Shown: piece after piece, positions 1 to 13,844 of the stretch | How positions within the stretch are numbered: position 1 is the stretch's first letter | Layout: every line of letters starts with the position of its first letter | Assembly: GCA_000238975.1 (NCBI GenBank) | Contig: CP002295.1 | Coordinates: 992,001-1,056,000, forward strand | DNA: 64,000 nucleotides | Source of the DNA: Serratia symbiotica str. 'Cinara cedri' | GTDB lineage: Bacteria > Pseudomonadota > Gammaproteobacteria > Enterobacterales > Enterobacteriaceae | Direction: 5' to 3' | Made by a program: the position numbers and the translations under genes | Notes under the pieces: model-generated | What the model was told of the DNA's origin: nothing | Seen by the model: only the letters and a program-made list of their open reading frames with translations | Databases searched by the model: none

Positions 1-3000
1 AAAATAACAAGCATTAAAGATAAACTAAAACTATCGAAAATTTATATTAGTATATTTTTATATTATCAAATTCTTTGATAATAGGGGATAAAATCAAGTT
101 CATTAAAAATAGAGCGCTCTGTGCCATATAATATACTTTATCAGATTAGATGTTATCTCCAGATATTAATAGACTTACTACATGCTATGCCTTGCATACA
201 TGAAATACCCTTAGATCTGTAGCGTTCCTCTACCAAATTATACCTATATACCTCATATAATATCATACAACAATTAACACATCAGTCAAATGCAAATAAG
301 AAACTACCTCTTACCTTATACTGCAATCAATTTATCGCTTAGATCTACTTACTAGCTATAGATCTATCTTATATTTAATATACAACAAAATTTATCTTCT
401 AACATCAATTGTTCAACCATAATATTAGCGATCTACAAAAACAGCTTACTATTCACATATACTGCATTGTTCATTAAGTAATTATCACTAAGAGTCGTAC
501 ATAATATTGATTATACTAAATTACAAATTCTTTGTAAACATTCTTAAACAATCTTTAGCTTCTTATTACCCATTTTATCACTAACATGTTATTCTTCCAA
601 TAACAAATACAATAAAAATACAAATTCTGTCCTGTTCCCCAAAAAACCTAAACAACAATATACTAAACCTACAATTACCTTATAATCCTGTAATATACCT
701 ATTGCATATATATCTACCATTAGTAGATCAACTATTACTGATGAATATATTATAGCACTACATCTAAGTGTAATTCACTGTTACTTATTCAATATAATTT
801 TTTAACCTACTTCAATATTTTATTAAATTTATTTATTACTTACTACCTATAAGTAAATATTACTATAATCATATTTATTTTAATATTATAGGGAAATAAA
901 TATTTCGTATAATTTTTAAATAAAATTATAATATATTGTGTTGTCTTCTATTTTTATATTAATAACACTGAATATATAAATGATACTAAATAAGTAAGCC
1001 GCTATAGAATATTAATTCTATTTTAAGTTAGTAATTAGTAAAACTTAAAACTATCACTCATGAATATCAATAAAATATTATACAGCATTATTAACATTAT
1101 AGTTACAAATATTATATATTATCTATAACAGACTATAAATATACATATTAATATATCAAAAGAATAGACGATTTATACAACCTATATAGCAGCAATATAA
1201 AATATATAGCTATTACTAACACTCAGTTAGTAATCGTGATTTCAGATAAGACTAGTTAATTAGCAATTCTTAATGGCACTACTTATTAAAGTGTTAGAAA
1301 CATTATAATTGATATTGTCTATATTTTGTAAACATATTTAGTTTTAAAATTAATGTACCTATAGAGCATTAACTTTTATTTATGCAAAATCATAAAATAT
1401 TTGTTCATTTATCTAATCATTACAAAGACCTAGACTAATCAAGGCAACACTAGAGAAATGTAATATTATTAATCTAGTGCTCAACTTAATACTGCATATT
1501 GCTAATATTTAGTTATATAGATGAAATTATTTCTATAGCTAATATTGCTCACTACCGTACAATAATAAAGGTGGTATATAACCTTAATTGTTACTTTATT
1601 AACTGAAACATTTCAGCGAGCAGTATTTTTATAACTACAAAAAACTAAATTCATGGTCATCAATACCAGCACAGCTAAATGAACCACATTTGGTATAATT
1701 TATAACCTTAATGTATGCACATATACCTTTAATATTTTCCCAAAAAATAGAAACATAATCTGTGAGCTTGATTTCAGGACTAAACTACAAAAAAGAGGTA
1801 ATCAATTATAATAGCTATGCGCAAATCATGCTCAATACTTTCATAAAGCTAAGTTGGCGTTATTTACTGCTTAAATATTAAAGTTTTATATCATACTTAC
1901 CAATAAGTACTTCCTAATAACATAGAGATAAATTTTTTACTAAAGATACAATATTTTTATAATATTAAGTAGTTTAACTATTAATTTAGCTATATTATCT
2001 AATAATGATTGCTAATTTACTATAGCTAATCATATTATTATTAATAATAACACTGATTAATTTTATAATAAACTAACATATTTAATTATGACATTATCTC
2101 AATTTTACCGCAATAAACTAGTTAATAAACTTTAGATATTATTTAAAACACAAATAACATAAACTATATAGCTTTCCCTAAAGCACAGTAATTCATGCTA
2201 TTAATATGATACTTAATAGTAAGATCACCCAAAGAGCCATAACTATTAATGATTAGCCGCTACTGCAATTAACATAAACAATATCTCTATATAAACTTAT
2301 GATAAAACTACGATCATATAGGTCAGAGTATATACTGATGATTACAGCAATATTTATGCTTATATAGCTAATATAGCGCTAAGAGTGTCCTTATTATATT
2401 TTACCTTATTTTTACCGTCCTATTAACAGAATAATACATAATATAGATATTACTTTATACACCATATAATCAACTATATACCTTGCTTATATTAACTACG
2501 AATACAATCCAAAAATTATTATGATCAGTATCTAATTACAGATAAATCAACGTAGCTAGATAAGTAACTTATTATCTATAGTAGAGCTAATAACAAACAT
2601 CAATATATTTAATATAGTTACCATCACTGATCAGATACTTAAAGATTATCTATAAGAACAAAAATAAGAGTACATATCTAGAGAATTAGTTAATGATCAA
2701 TAAATTGTAGCTAATATATATTTATTTTAAGCCTAGTAAGACCATCAGACTACAAAACTTTAGAACTAAGCCAACCATTAAATACAGTTGAAATGGCTAA
2801 TATACTGATCACTACTGTTCTAGGCCTATATTTTTACCTATATTTATCAGAGAATCGCTGCCATAACAATTAAATATAAAAATTAAGCTATGTATCCAGC
2901 AAGATAGTTGTAATGATTACAATAATAAAACTAGTAGTCATCCTACACAGTTACTTCAATTTGCTAGCAGAATTAGTTAATTTTATTTATTCTAGTAATT

Positions 3001-6000
3001 CTAAAAGAACCAGTAACATAAATTATCCATATAGGTTTTGCTAACATTATTTGTAGTCAAAATAATCTCCACTAAATCATCATAGTGATATTTACAACCT
3101 TGATTATTCCTTTTGCGTATCGTGCTGCTTTATCTCATTAAACTCATGTACTAATACCAAATAATTATTACGAACTCATTATATTGACATTTGCGATACT
3201 CATAGCATGACCGCTATTAACTACTACTAAGTATATGTGCACTAAATTTATATATAGCAAATAATAGTATTATTATTAATGATGATAAATATGCGTACAT
3301 TATACTAGCAATGAATCATATCTATCAAGAACGCAAATATACTAGTAGCAATTTTATATTCAATTTTTAGCTTGATGGAGCAATAATGTCAGTAAATTTT
3401 ATGCTAAATAGCCTATTTATCGTTACTTAATAACAGCAAATTACTTTATTACTATTCTTTGTTATGCATTATATAATTAACCATTCATATATTAGTATAA
3501 TCTCCAATAGGTTTAGTGTTATTAGCTTTCCCTATAAATAATTCTAGAATAAAAAACTATCGTAAAACTTTCATATAATAGCTAAAATGTTTTAAATTAG
3601 TAATAGTCATACCAACTTATAGCATAGCAAAAGTATAATCAAGATAGCTATTTTTTAGTTGCTTACAAAGCAATATAAATATAATGCTAATAGATATCAC
3701 TGATGAATAATAAAATTATATATAAAATTGTACTAGGAATAGATAAAATCAATAAAAACGTCTTAGACTATAAGAGTTGTTAGTGCTAACAATACAATTA
3801 AAGTCTAGTAATACTAAAAATACACATAATCCAATAGTATCCTTTCCCGGTATTAAAGGGACTAGACAGCGTCAGATATTACTATCTTAACCCTCAATAA
3901 ATACCTAAGCACGCTAAATCGCACAACTACTTTCCTCTAAATTGAATACTCAAATGTTTCTCTACGATGAGTTTTATGTATAAAATTACTAATATTTTTT
4001 ATAATTTAGCTTTTAACTCAATAAATAAACATATCTGATTAGCTAATCAGCTATTAAAATATGTATATTTACAGTAACTAATGTAACTAGAGGCGTCAAA
4101 TTTACTATTTATCATTATTTATTTCTAGAAAAGCCATTTCCCGAACAAAAACTAAGTAATAAATTTTATTTTTACCATAAATATTAATATAAAATTAGCA
4201 TGATAAACTTAAAAATGTATCATTTTATATTATTACCAACATCATGGTCTTTCTTTACTATTACTAATTACAACTAGATGAATATTGGCACTTAACATGC
4301 AATATCTACTGAGATAAAGAGATGCGAAATGCATTTCGCAATAACATACTAGACAAGATAAAAGTTAGTATCTGCCCCTAAAAAACTAAACCAATACCGC
4401 CTATAGATGAATTATAGATATTAATATCATAAGTAAATTATGGATATATAATTGATAGAATATGCAATCAAGATATTAACTATTATAAACAGTCCTTGAC
4501 AGCCCGAAAGAATAATGCAAAACTAACGTCGCGTTTAATGTACATAATTTGCTAGGGTGGTCTAATTACCTATACTTAGAAACTAAGATATATAATCAGC
4601 TGCGCTGCATCAATAGAAAATTCAATTTTACATAACAATATTTAATTGTAATAGCAACCGCACTATATATCTTTATTTAATTTTCAATACTTATAAAAAA
4701 GATTGTCTATAACAATACCTAATAACTGACTTTAAAACTGATGCTACTGTATTTTTACTAAAAGCTTAATCTATTATTTATAGATTACACAAAAAGTATT
4801 TAAAATTTCAAACACTCCTCTTTAATAAATAACCATTTATTTTATAAATGCGCTTCACACATGGTCTCCGTAACTTACTATATAACTGAAAATTATTATA
4901 TAAATATTCTATAAGAATATGATTCTTGATGAAAATGAAATATCACACCAGCTATTCGCTAAATACTTCTATTACATAGATAACGACATTTGTTTGCAGA
5001 AATTTTAAATAAATAATAGCGATATATACAAATATATACCAGGAATTGGTATAACTAATAATATTATGAATATAATCATGTTTTAAATATTTTTAAAAAC
5101 ATATTAATAATCATGCCATAATGAAATATATTTCTAATTATTAAGCAATAAACATATTACTTTATAAATTTCAGATAAATAATTTGTGCTTACTTCTATA
5201 AAAAATAATATTTAAAAATTGAATCAGTATCGCTAAACTCTATTAATTCATCTATTTTATAGCAGTCACACAAGAGCGTATAAAAGCTATTTCAAGTAAT
5301 ATTCGTATTACATATAAAGCTTTATTTATCAGAATTTATTATTACATATAAAAAATAATACTCTAGAGAGAGTAGTTGCTAAATCTGTAAATCTCAATAA
5401 CACTAATTATACCTATATACTTTATGTATCTAAAATATATTTGGTGGTAACTTGAGATAAAAATTATAGAACCATATGATTAATAATCAAAGATAGTAAC
5501 AACATATTAATTTATGTATAAAATATAATGATGATTATTGGAATATGAAATGCAATATGATTCACAACCTAATACTAATTATTAGTACACCCAAAAGATC
5601 ACCACCTGACTAGACTATCGTAGCTAACATATTTAGAGACTTAGCTCCTTAAAAACGTAAAATTTATTATACCATCAACCTAAACTATATATTAAAACAA
5701 TCAAGACATACAGCTAAGTATACAATAAACGTTTAAAGCTAATTACGCAACTTAAAATATGCAGTATGATGTGCAATGATGATAATACCACTAAAAATAT
5801 ATCATAATTTACAATATGTAATGAAGAATATGAATAGTAAAAACAACTACTTTACTGTTTATGTATAAGATATATATTTCAAGATAATTAAAGTTAGATA
5901 CACTTAAGATTGTTCTAATATCATCTACTTAATAGTACTATGCGGTAAAATATCTGATTTATAGTCAAAAATATTAATTTTAGTAGCTAAAGGCTCTTAG

Positions 6001-7053
6001 TTTAAATATCATCAGTATATTAAATATAATAACTCTATTCAAGCATTCAGTAAACGATAAGAAAAAATAAATAAAATATAAAATACAGCTGTATCTCCTT
6101 AATATCCTGAATAGTATCTAAAAAAATCTAAAATTAATTTTCTTAATTAACTACGAAACCTATATTTTCGCACTGAGGAAAGTTGTTAAAAATCATTTAA
6201 TAAACTAAAAATTGCTACATTAATAGTAATTTATACGCTTTTTGATCATTACCGTGCACGCCAAGTAATTCACCTCTTATTCTTTATGCTTAAAGATACT
6301 ATATTCAAAAAATACTGTTTAAGAAAGGATCTATAGTTAGGGAATAATAGCAAACTAGAAAAGTTCTATGCTCTCTAGTAATAGCATGGAGTATAAAATT
6401 TTTGATAACTGTATACCATATTCTCTCTGAACATAAAACATAATTATTTAAGATTAATATATTATGTTTGGTATGTATTCTCAGTAGAGAACTATGTTCA
6501 ATACCATATTTATTACAAGCTAACTCTTCTAATAAATTACATACTACTATGGCTTCATTGCCTTAAAAAATGAATATTTTGATATTAGCAGTATTTTACT
6601 AGACCTATAAGTAGTCTCTACTTTTATCAATTTAAATAATATACGCAATAAACATTAATATACAAATTTTTTCATTTTCTTGAAATACTTACTTCATATG
6701 TATATAAATAATAAATTCTAAAAATATTAGTGTTATATATAACAATTACTCTAATATAAATAATAAATTAATAAGTTATCAATGAACGCTTGTATAATAT
6801 TTTTGTCGAAATATAAACTAATCCGTGATAGGATTTTATCCTTTTTGTTAACTTTAGTACCCTAATTACCGATTTTTAGTAAAAAATAGATATTATAGTG
6901 AAAATTTCATTACCCACTCCTCGTTAAGTACTGACTATATATGTTAGAACAGTTATAATTAGGAGCTAATTTAGCATATGCGTACCTTATGACCTCTGTG
7001 CTTAATCTAATAAATATATCATAAGGATCCACGCACTTAATGAAGGTGCTCAT
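1..7053. other. 7 kb AT-rich region without a recognisable gene
   Basis: Stop codons are dense in all frames and no tRNA cloverleaf, rRNA segment or convincing reading frame was found by eye on either strand. Slightly GC-richer patches occur near 3840-3960 and 4490-4570 but I could not assign them to a protein. An 18-bp perfect palindrome lies at 4323-4340, and a short hairpin followed by T's at 6830-6846 resembles a weak terminator. In E. coli argS is preceded by yecM and cutC; I could not read either one here. The region is most simply heavily decayed former coding DNA. Confidence 0.6.
4323..4340. repeat. 18-bp perfect palindrome
   Basis: The sequence TGCGAAATGCATTTCGCA is its own reverse complement. 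It is notably GC-richer than the surrounding DNA. There is no loop, so it looks more like a protein-binding palindrome or the remnant of a stem than a terminator. Its function is unknown. Confidence 0.5.
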
Positions 7054-8784
7054 TTGAATATTCAAGTTTTTCTCTCAAACAAGTTCCATCAAGCACTCAT
7101 TGCTGCAGGAGCGCCGACGGATTGTAAGGCGCAAGTACATCAATCAGCCAAAGAACAATTTGGTCATTATCAGGTTAACGGCGTGATCTCTATTGCTAAA
7201 CAGCTTAGAATACCACCGCAACAATTAGCAGAAAAAGTACTACAACAACTGAATATTGGGGATATCGCTAGCAAAATAGAGATTGCTAGCCATGGCTTTA
7301 TAAATATTTTTATAAACAACAAATGGTTAGCCCGGCATATTGATTATATTTTAAGTGCTCCTAAACTTGGTCTAATGAAAGTTAAGCCACAAACTATTGT
7401 TATAGATTATTCCGCACCAAATTTAGCTAAAGAGATGCATGTCGGTCACTTACGTTCTACGATTATTGGCGATGCTGTTGCGCGCACTCTTGAGTTTTTA
7501 GGCCACAATGTAATACGCACTAATCATGTAGGCGACTGGGGCACTCAATTCGGTATGCTAATTGCTTATCTAGATATAATACAGAATGACATTTCTAATG
7601 AAATAGTTTTGTCCGATATGGAAGAATTCTATCGCAAAGCTAAAAAATATTACGATGAAGACAGTGAATTTGCAGAAAAGGCACGCAAGTACGTAGTAAA
7701 ATTACAAAGTGGCGATAATTATTGCAAAGCGATGTGGCGTAAGCTTGTTAATATCACTATCGCTCATAACCAAATTATCTATAATCGTCTAAATGTTACC
7801 CTAACCGAAAATGACGTCATAGGAGAAAGCTATTATAACGCTATGCTACCAGGAATTGTTGCTGATCTAAAAGCTAAAGGACTAGCGGTAGAAAGCGAAG
7901 GGGCTACAGTAGTATTCCTTGATGCATACCAAAACAAAAAGGGCAACCCAATGGGAATTGTCGTCCAAAAAAAAGATGGCGGCTATCTATATACTACCAC
8001 TGATATTGCTTGTGCTAAATATCGATACGAAACCTTAGGTGCGGACCGCATTTTGTATTATACTGATTCACGCCAACATCAACATCTCATGCAAGCTTGG
8101 AGCATCGCGCGAAAAGCAGGTTATCTGCCGGAGCATGTTTCATTAGAACATCATTTATTTGGTATGATTTTAGGGCAAAATGGAAAACCGTTTAAAACGA
8201 GAGACGGCGGCACAGTAAAACTATCTGATCTGTTAGATGAAGCAATTGCACGCGCAAAGAAATTAATAATAAATAAAAATCCAAAAATGCCAATAGAGGA
8301 GATAACACAAGTAGCTCGCGTAGTCGGGATAGGTGCAGTAAAATACGCTGACTTATCAAAACACCGCGCTACTGACTATATATTTGACTGGGATAAAATG
8401 CTGGTTTTTACAGGAAATACTGCGCCCTATATACAATATGCCTATACCCGCATACTATCTATATTCAAGCATTCTAAAATAGATGAAAACAGTCTAATAC
8501 TGCCGTTAGTAATACATGATAAGCATGAAATAGCATTAGCAATACGAATGCTTCAATTTGAAGAGGCGCTTCATGCAGTAACACGCGACGGTACGCCACA
8601 TATAATGTGTAGCTATCTATACGATCTAGCTGGGATATTCTCTAGCTTCTATCAACACTGCCAAATCCTTAATACTCATAATGAAATAGTGCAACAAAGT
8701 CGATTAAAGTTATCCCTGCTAACATCTAGAATACTCAAAACTGGTTTAAACACTTTAGGCATCGAAACTGTTGAGCGCATGTAG
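7054..8784 (+). CDS. argS: Arginyl-tRNA synthetase
   Basis: Class I aminoacyl-tRNA synthetase that charges tRNA-Arg with arginine in the cytoplasm, using ATP. The 576 residues match the length of the E. coli enzyme (577). An N-terminal Add-1 domain (about 1-110) is followed by the catalytic Rossmann fold with the HIGH-class signature HVGH at residues 129-132. A degenerate KMSKS-equivalent segment, [11 protein letters not shown], lies near residue 385, and the C-terminal anticodon-binding helical domain ends in the typical GIETVERM. The start is a TTG at 7054 because homology begins there (MNIQ) and an AAGGTG ribosome binding site lies about 7 bases upstream. The gene is isolated: 7 kb upstream and 1.2 kb downstream hold no intact gene. 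A small hairpin, GCATGT-AGA-ACATGC, spans the stop codon at 8777-8791 but lacks a T tract. Confidence 0.97.
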   Translation: MNIQVFLSNKFHQALIAAGAPTDCKAQVHQSAKEQFGHYQVNGVISIAKQLRIPPQQLAEKVLQQLNIGDIASKIEIASHGFINIFINNKWLARHIDYILSAPKLGLMKVKPQTIVIDYSAPNLAKEMHVGHLRSTIIGDAVARTLEFLGHNVIRTNHVGDWGTQFGMLIAYLDIIQNDISNEIVLSDMEEFYRKAKKYYDEDSEFAEKARKYVVKLQSGDNYCKAMWRKLVNITIAHNQIIYNRLNVTLTENDVIGESYYNAMLPGIVADLKAKGLAVESEGATVVFLDAYQNKKGNPMGIVVQKKDGGYLYTTTDIACAKYRYETLGADRILYYTDSRQHQHLMQAWSIARKAGYLPEHVSLEHHLFGMILGQNGKPFKTRDGGTVKLSDLLDEAIARAKKLIINKNPKMPIEEITQVARVVGIGAVKYADLSKHRATDYIFDWDKMLVFTGNTAPYIQYAYTRILSIFKHSKIDENSLILPLVIHDKHEIALAIRMLQFEEALHAVTRDGTPHIMCSYLYDLAGIFSSFYQHCQILNTHNEIVQQSRLKLSLLTSRILKTGLNTLGIETVERM

Positions 8785-9962
8785 AACATGCATTATCAAT
8801 TAAAAAAATTATCAAAACAAATACTGATGATGATTAGAGAATCATGTAAGTAATTTACTAAAGTAAATAACAGATATTTATATCATTCATAGATCTTTTA
8901 TGAAAATACCTGAATATTAATTACTATAATCATTCAAACATAATGATTAATCAAATTCAATTAATCTTAATAGATTAATTTGATACTAATTAATATTAGT
9001 ATGATGTTATTATAAATTATTATATATTTAATATTATTATCAATTTATTTATAAATATATTTTGCCTAAATGATTAATGTTTTAGTAAAATACTGTTTAT
9101 TTGTATACTGACATTAACATAATAAACTAAGTAATTTTAATATAGCTATATTTTTATTATTTTATCTAAAATTACTTTATAATAAAATTATATTAACTAT
9201 TTATAATCTATATTAGCCATTTTTAAGTAATATGCTTTACAGTAATCACAATTAATAGGTGACTCTTAATATATAACTATACATTAAATTAATATAATAA
9301 AAAATATAATTTTTATAGTTATTATTAATTTTCTATCTGTATCTTATAACCTAGATTAACTCATTTCTTTCATATTATTATTAAAATTTACCCTTACTAG
9401 AACAATGGATAGCGCAAGCAATAAACATTATTTTGCCCCGATTAGTTACAAGCTAACAAACCAGTACAAAATACTAAACTATTGTGCTGGTAGACTTTAC
9501 TAGTAAAGTCATGAAATAATGCCCAATAAATTTCAGTGATAAATTTTAATATAATAGCTAAACACCTATAATGTGATTTATGTATAGTAACAAACTAATA
9601 ACATTTACATAAATACTATAGCAGTATCCATTAATTGTACTCACTACTAACACTATACTAAAATTAATGAACTAGATAAATAATAATTAAATACAACAAA
9701 ATTATCTAGGCTAAATACCTTTAGGAATATGTGATATAAATCTACTTTAACACATATAAGATACTTTAATTAGAGATAAAAATATTTATACTTATAATAA
9801 TATAACAGAAAAAAATAATAATTTAATAGTCTGATAGAATATCTTTTAGATAAAAAAGTATTTTATGCGATACATCGCAATAGCAATATTCATTAATTGC
9901 AATCCTTGTGCTTATTAACACGTAACTTCAAAATAGTTTATTTCTTTTTACCCTGATGTATC
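8785..9962. other. Gene-free gap between argS and murJ
   Basis: No reading frame or RNA is recognisable in these 1.2 kb of AT-rich DNA. In E. coli argS borders flhE-flhA-flhB and murJ borders flgN. The joining of argS to murJ through decayed DNA is therefore what loss of a flagellar block would leave. That interpretation rests on neighbour order; I could not read any flagellar fossil here. Confidence 0.5.
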
Positions 9963-11498
9963 CTAAGTAACACGACGTATAAAATCATCTTGGCGCAAAC
10001 CAAGCCCCGCTAACACTATAAAGTAAGCTATTACCCCAGCAATTACAATAATAGTTAAACGTAATATACGCTCAAACATATTACCATGATCCCCACAAGG
10101 TAATATCGCCATCATACCAATTAGTACTCCTGCCATCACTAGTACCGCCAAAGATAGTTTACCAAGGAATACCAACCAACCAGGACGTGGCTGAAAAATA
10201 TTCTGCTGGCGTAGCTGCCAATATAGAAGCGCGGCGTTAAAATAAGCAGCCAAAGATATAGATAAGGCTAATCCGGCATGCTTAAGTGAATGAATAAAAA
10301 TTAAATTCATCACTTGAGTAAGAATCAACGTAATAATGGCAATTTTAACTGGTGTTTTAATATCCTGTCTAGAATAAAAACCAGGTGCTAACACTTTAAC
10401 TAAGATTAACCCCATCAACCCCACAGAGTACGCAACCAAAGCGCTCTCAGTCATAGCAGTGTCAATAGCGCTAAATTTACCGTACTGAAATAATGTAACA
10501 ATCAGTGGTTTAGCTAAAATGAATAACCCAATAGAACTTGGTAATGCAAATAAAAAACACAAACGTAATCCCCAATCAATTAAATGCGAGTATTCATCCT
10601 CATTTTTACTAGAGAAACTTTTAGCTAGGGACGGCAGCAAAATAGTCCCCAAGGCTACCCCCAATACACCGGAAGGAAACTCCATCAAGCGGTCTGCATA
10701 ATACATCCAAGATACTGAACCAGACACTAGAAAAGAGGCGAAGATAGTATTAATAGTTAATGATACCTGACTTACTGAAACCCCTAGTATCGCAGGACCC
10801 ATCTGGTGCATTACGCGCCACACACCGACATTGCGCAATGTAATAAGCGGTAATACTAGCATTCTTATCTTGTATAGGTACGGTAACTGGTATATTAGTT
10901 GCAATATACCACCTACTATGACCGCCCACGCTAATAATAATACTGGTGGATGGAAGTAGGGCAGAGTAAACAAAGTAAATCCAATAATACTGATATTAAG
11001 AAAAATAGGCGCAAAAGCTGGTATCGAAAAATGGTTCCAAGTATTTAAGATTGCCCCCGCTAGAGAAGAAAGAGAAATTAATAATATATACGGAAAAGTA
11101 ATACGTAGCAGGACTGCAGTTAAAGTAAGTTTATCTGGTGTATTAACAAAACCAGGTGCTATAATATAAATTATCCAATGCGCAGCTAGCATACCTAATA
11201 CCGTTATTAACGTTAATACTAGCGTTAAAAGACCAGATACATGCGCAATGAATAGCTGAATTGCCTGTTCACCCTGTTCACTTTTGTATTCGGCTAAAAC
11301 AGGCACAAATGCCTGAGAAAACGCTCCTTCAGCAAAAATACGGCGTAGTAAATTAGGAATCTTAAATGCTACAAAAAAAGCATCCGTTCCTATGCCAGCA
11401 CCGAAAGCGCACGCTACGATAGTGTCACGTGCAAAACCAAATATCCGTGAAAATAGAGTCATCGTGCTAACTAAGGCAAGTGATTTTAACAAATTCAT
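9963..11498 (-). CDS. murJ: Lipid II flippase MurJ
   Basis: Inner-membrane protein of the MOP superfamily that flips the peptidoglycan precursor lipid II from the cytoplasmic to the periplasmic face. The 511 residues equal the usual enterobacterial length, and about 14 hydrophobic helices run through the whole chain. The N-terminus carries the family signature ([19 protein letters not shown], then FARD and FGAG near residue 23-35) and the [18 protein letters not shown] segment, whose arginines line the central cavity in E. coli MurJ. The start is the ATG at 11498. A perfect 17-bp tandem duplication lies just upstream at 11521-11554. In E. coli mviM (yceM) precedes it; no intact copy is present. 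Retention implies that the cell still makes some peptidoglycan. Confidence 0.96.
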   Translation of the reverse strand: MNLLKSLALVSTMTLFSRIFGFARDTIVACAFGAGIGTDAFFVAFKIPNLLRRIFAEGAFSQAFVPVLAEYKSEQGEQAIQLFIAHVSGLLTLVLTLITVLGMLAAHWIIYIIAPGFVNTPDKLTLTAVLLRITFPYILLISLSSLAGAILNTWNHFSIPAFAPIFLNISIIGFTLFTLPYFHPPVLLLAWAVIVGGILQLIYQLPYLYKIRMLVLPLITLRNVGVWRVMHQMGPAILGVSVSQVSLTINTIFASFLVSGSVSWMYYADRLMEFPSGVLGVALGTILLPSLAKSFSSKNEDEYSHLIDWGLRLCFLFALPSSIGLFILAKPLIVTLFQYGKFSAIDTAMTESALVAYSVGLMGLILVKVLAPGFYSRQDIKTPVKIAIITLILTQVMNLIFIHSLKHAGLALSISLAAYFNAALLYWQLRQQNIFQPRPGWLVFLGKLSLAVLVMAGVLIGMMAILPCGDHGNMFERILRLTIIVIAGVIAYFIVLAGLGLRQDDFIRRVT

Positions 11499-12546
11499 AT
11501 CATTTCTACTCTCACCATAAATATTAATAGCCTACATATATTAATAGCCTACATAAATAATCGTTAATAGTGATATCGCTAGAAACATATATATAATATA
11601 TCCATAAGTATATGGCATTATCCCAGAACACACTAGTAAAGTGATAACTATTCTTTAGAAGTGAATGTCGTTAATATATGCTTCTGCTATTATTTATTTA
11701 TTGTTACTTATTGGTAAATTATTCTTTGTATTACCTTTATATTTAAAAATAAGAGAAGTAAATACCGCGCAACTAAGACAGTAATAAATGTAAATAAGTT
11801 GTGATATGACGTACATACTAATATAAGTATAATATAAATAATCTATGATCATGATACTAGTATATTAATCCTTAACCTTGTTATTTCCGTTTATCTTGTA
11901 ATTAAAAGAATATACAACACATTATATTGCTAATATTTACTACGTCTCTTAACTCATTATCTTATGCTTACAAAATAAAAAATAATAAATTTTATAGTAT
12001 TTTATACTTGACTACTTATTATTATTTATACCTAAAATCTGCGACAAAAGTAATAGTTATTACGATTAAGGCTATTAAAGCTAGGGTAAAGGCAAATCTA
12101 ATAATCATCATCCACCTAACAACAATTATTTCATTTAAGCAACAAACTAATAATTAGTATATCTATTGCAAGATGCCCTATTGGTGATCAATCACAATAG
12201 TAAATATTTTTATTCTAGAGTCAAAGCTATGATAATAAAGATATATGATCAGCAATCATAGAAATACGATTACTAATAATTATAATCAATACATAGTACA
12301 TGATACTATCGTTAAATACTATATGGGCAACAATTAATTATCTCGCAAAATAGATTATTTTATATAAAAAAATATTATTTCAATTATTTAATATTAGCAA
12401 ACAAACACTCAATGTATCAACCACAAATAAAAATGTATCATTTCTATAGTTAATAACTATATGATCTTGAGCCTACAAATTACATACATACATTCAACTT
12501 TAATGTCAAAAAAGTTAATTTAATTAATTGCTACCATAATTTAATA
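11499..12546. other. Decayed DNA between murJ and the grxB remnant
   Basis: By enterobacterial order this stretch should hold mviM, yceH, rimJ and mdtH. None is intact. A low-complexity frame of 76 codons at 11927-12157 is rich in Ile, Leu, Lys, Thr and Tyr, has no recognisable motif and is treated as chance. No RNA gene was seen. Confidence 0.5.
11521..11554. repeat. 17-bp perfect tandem duplication
   Basis: The unit ATATTAATAGCCTACAT occurs twice head to tail without a mismatch, 22 bases upstream of the murJ start codon. The perfect identity suggests a recent slippage event. Confidence 0.85.
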
Positions 12547-12662
12547 AAAAATGATATTATTAAGTTCTAAATAGATGCTGCACACTCTTAATAATTATAA
12601 ATTATCCATCTTTATATAACATGATCTATTCGATTATAGTTATAAATTTGGTAATTAAGTAA
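12547..12662 (+). pseudogene. grxB: grxB remnant (glutaredoxin 2, C-terminal part)
   Basis: Reading + strand frames here gives NDIIKF*IDA followed, after a one-base frame change near 12579, by CTLLIIINYPS and later NM...INL. From memory, E. coli GrxB has DDIQLFPLLRNLTLVAGINWPS followed by NMAKQTQINLL in this part. The INYPS/INWPS match aligns without gaps with the flanking residues. In E. coli grxB lies immediately upstream of yceB on the same strand, exactly as here. An in-frame stop, a frameshift and loss of the N-terminal thioredoxin-fold part with its CPYC site make it non-functional. A translated alignment with GrxB would settle the call. Confidence 0.72.
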
Positions 12663-12823
12663 TTTACTTTACCTACTTAATAATTAACTAATACAGTAAT
12701 ATGTATAACCTTATTACCCTAACTAACATCTAATATTCATTTATTTCATAACCGTTAAGTATTCGTAATCATTATTTAATTCATTATATCTAATATTTTA
12801 TTGATAGTTAATATGGAGAAAAA

Positions 12824-13387
12824 ATGAAAAAAATTATAATAAACATTACAAAAATAATATTTATCAGCTTATTAACCAGTTGTAATCAGCTAACTCAATA
12901 CACAATTAACGAAGAGGAGATAAATAATTACCTGCATAAACATAATAGATATGAGAAACAAATTGGTATACCAGGAATATTAGATGCTCATATTGTGCTA
13001 AAAGAATTACATAGCTACATTGGCCGCAGCGATCCTGGTATAATCACTTTGTCTGGCAATGCTAAAGTTAGCATTACTTCTATTCTAGGACTGCAAAAAG
13101 TTGATTTACGGCTGACAATGAAAACAAAGCCTTTCTATAATCAGGAAAAAGGCGCAATCTTCTTAAAAGATATGGAGTTAATAAAATATAGTGCGCAACC
13201 AGAAAAATTACAAGTCATCATGAATCAATTAATGCCTTATCTAAATCAATCACTAAAATATTATTTTAATGAAAAACCAGCGTATGTACTAAAATCAGAT
13301 AAAAGTATAGTTGCTACTCTAACTAAGATAGCAGTAAAATCATTAGAAGTAAAAACAGGTTCGCTTGTAATTCAATTTTGCAACTAA
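12824..13387 (+). CDS. yceB: DUF1439 outer-membrane-type lipoprotein YceB
   Basis: Predicted lipoprotein of unknown molecular function (DUF1439 family). The 187 residues match E. coli YceB (186). An N-terminal signal peptide with two lysines and a hydrophobic core ends in a lipobox LTSC with the acylated cysteine at residue 20. The mature part begins NQLTQYTI as in E. coli, and keeps the conserved segments GIPGILDAHIVL, EKGAIFLKDME and the C-terminal PYLNQSLKYYFNEKPAYVL. An AGGAG-like site (ATGGAGAAAAA) sits directly before the ATG at 12824. Its former partner grxB is dead just upstream, and the expected downstream gene pyrC is not recognisable. Survival of an uncharacterised lipoprotein in such a reduced region suggests a role in the envelope. 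Confidence 0.93.
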   Translation: MKKIIINITKIIFISLLTSCNQLTQYTINEEEINNYLHKHNRYEKQIGIPGILDAHIVLKELHSYIGRSDPGIITLSGNAKVSITSILGLQKVDLRLTMKTKPFYNQEKGAIFLKDMELIKYSAQPEKLQVIMNQLMPYLNQSLKYYFNEKPAYVLKSDKSIVATLTKIAVKSLEVKTGSLVIQFCN

Positions 13388-13844
13388 GGCGCTATATTTA
13401 TAAATACCTAGATCTACTACATAGAAAAATTTTCGTTAAAATAGAAATTTTTATACTTAGATATTTTCATACAAATATCTATACTTTTATGTTGTATTAA
13501 ATGTATTACAGATAATATCTGTACACTCATTTTTCTTTATTACTTATTAATCAATACTTATATATAATTTTAGTAGTGGCAGCGCATAACTAAAGAATAT
13601 TTAAAATATTAAGGATCTTTAACTTTATAGCGCATAAAATCAATAACTTACTAAAAATAGCAGAATATTAATGTTACAATATTACCTTTGACTGTATTCT
13701 ATTAGATAAGTATCTTATTTAGTACATTTTACGTTATTAAAAATATATTTTAATAAATATTTTAAAAAAATAAATAAAAACAAGCTTAATAATATATGTA
13801 TTAATGGTATTAGCTAACATAGAATATAAGACACTATAAGTCTT

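Noticed and set aside
11927-12157. 76-codon + strand open frame
   Set aside because: Dominated by Ile, Leu, Lys, Thr and Tyr, as chance AT-rich frames are; no motif, no ribosome binding site, and synteny predicts other, lost genes here.
13575-13650. Possible pyrC N-terminal trace after yceB
   Set aside because: Only a Trp and a few charged residues align, with several gaps and stops; not distinguishable from chance by eye.
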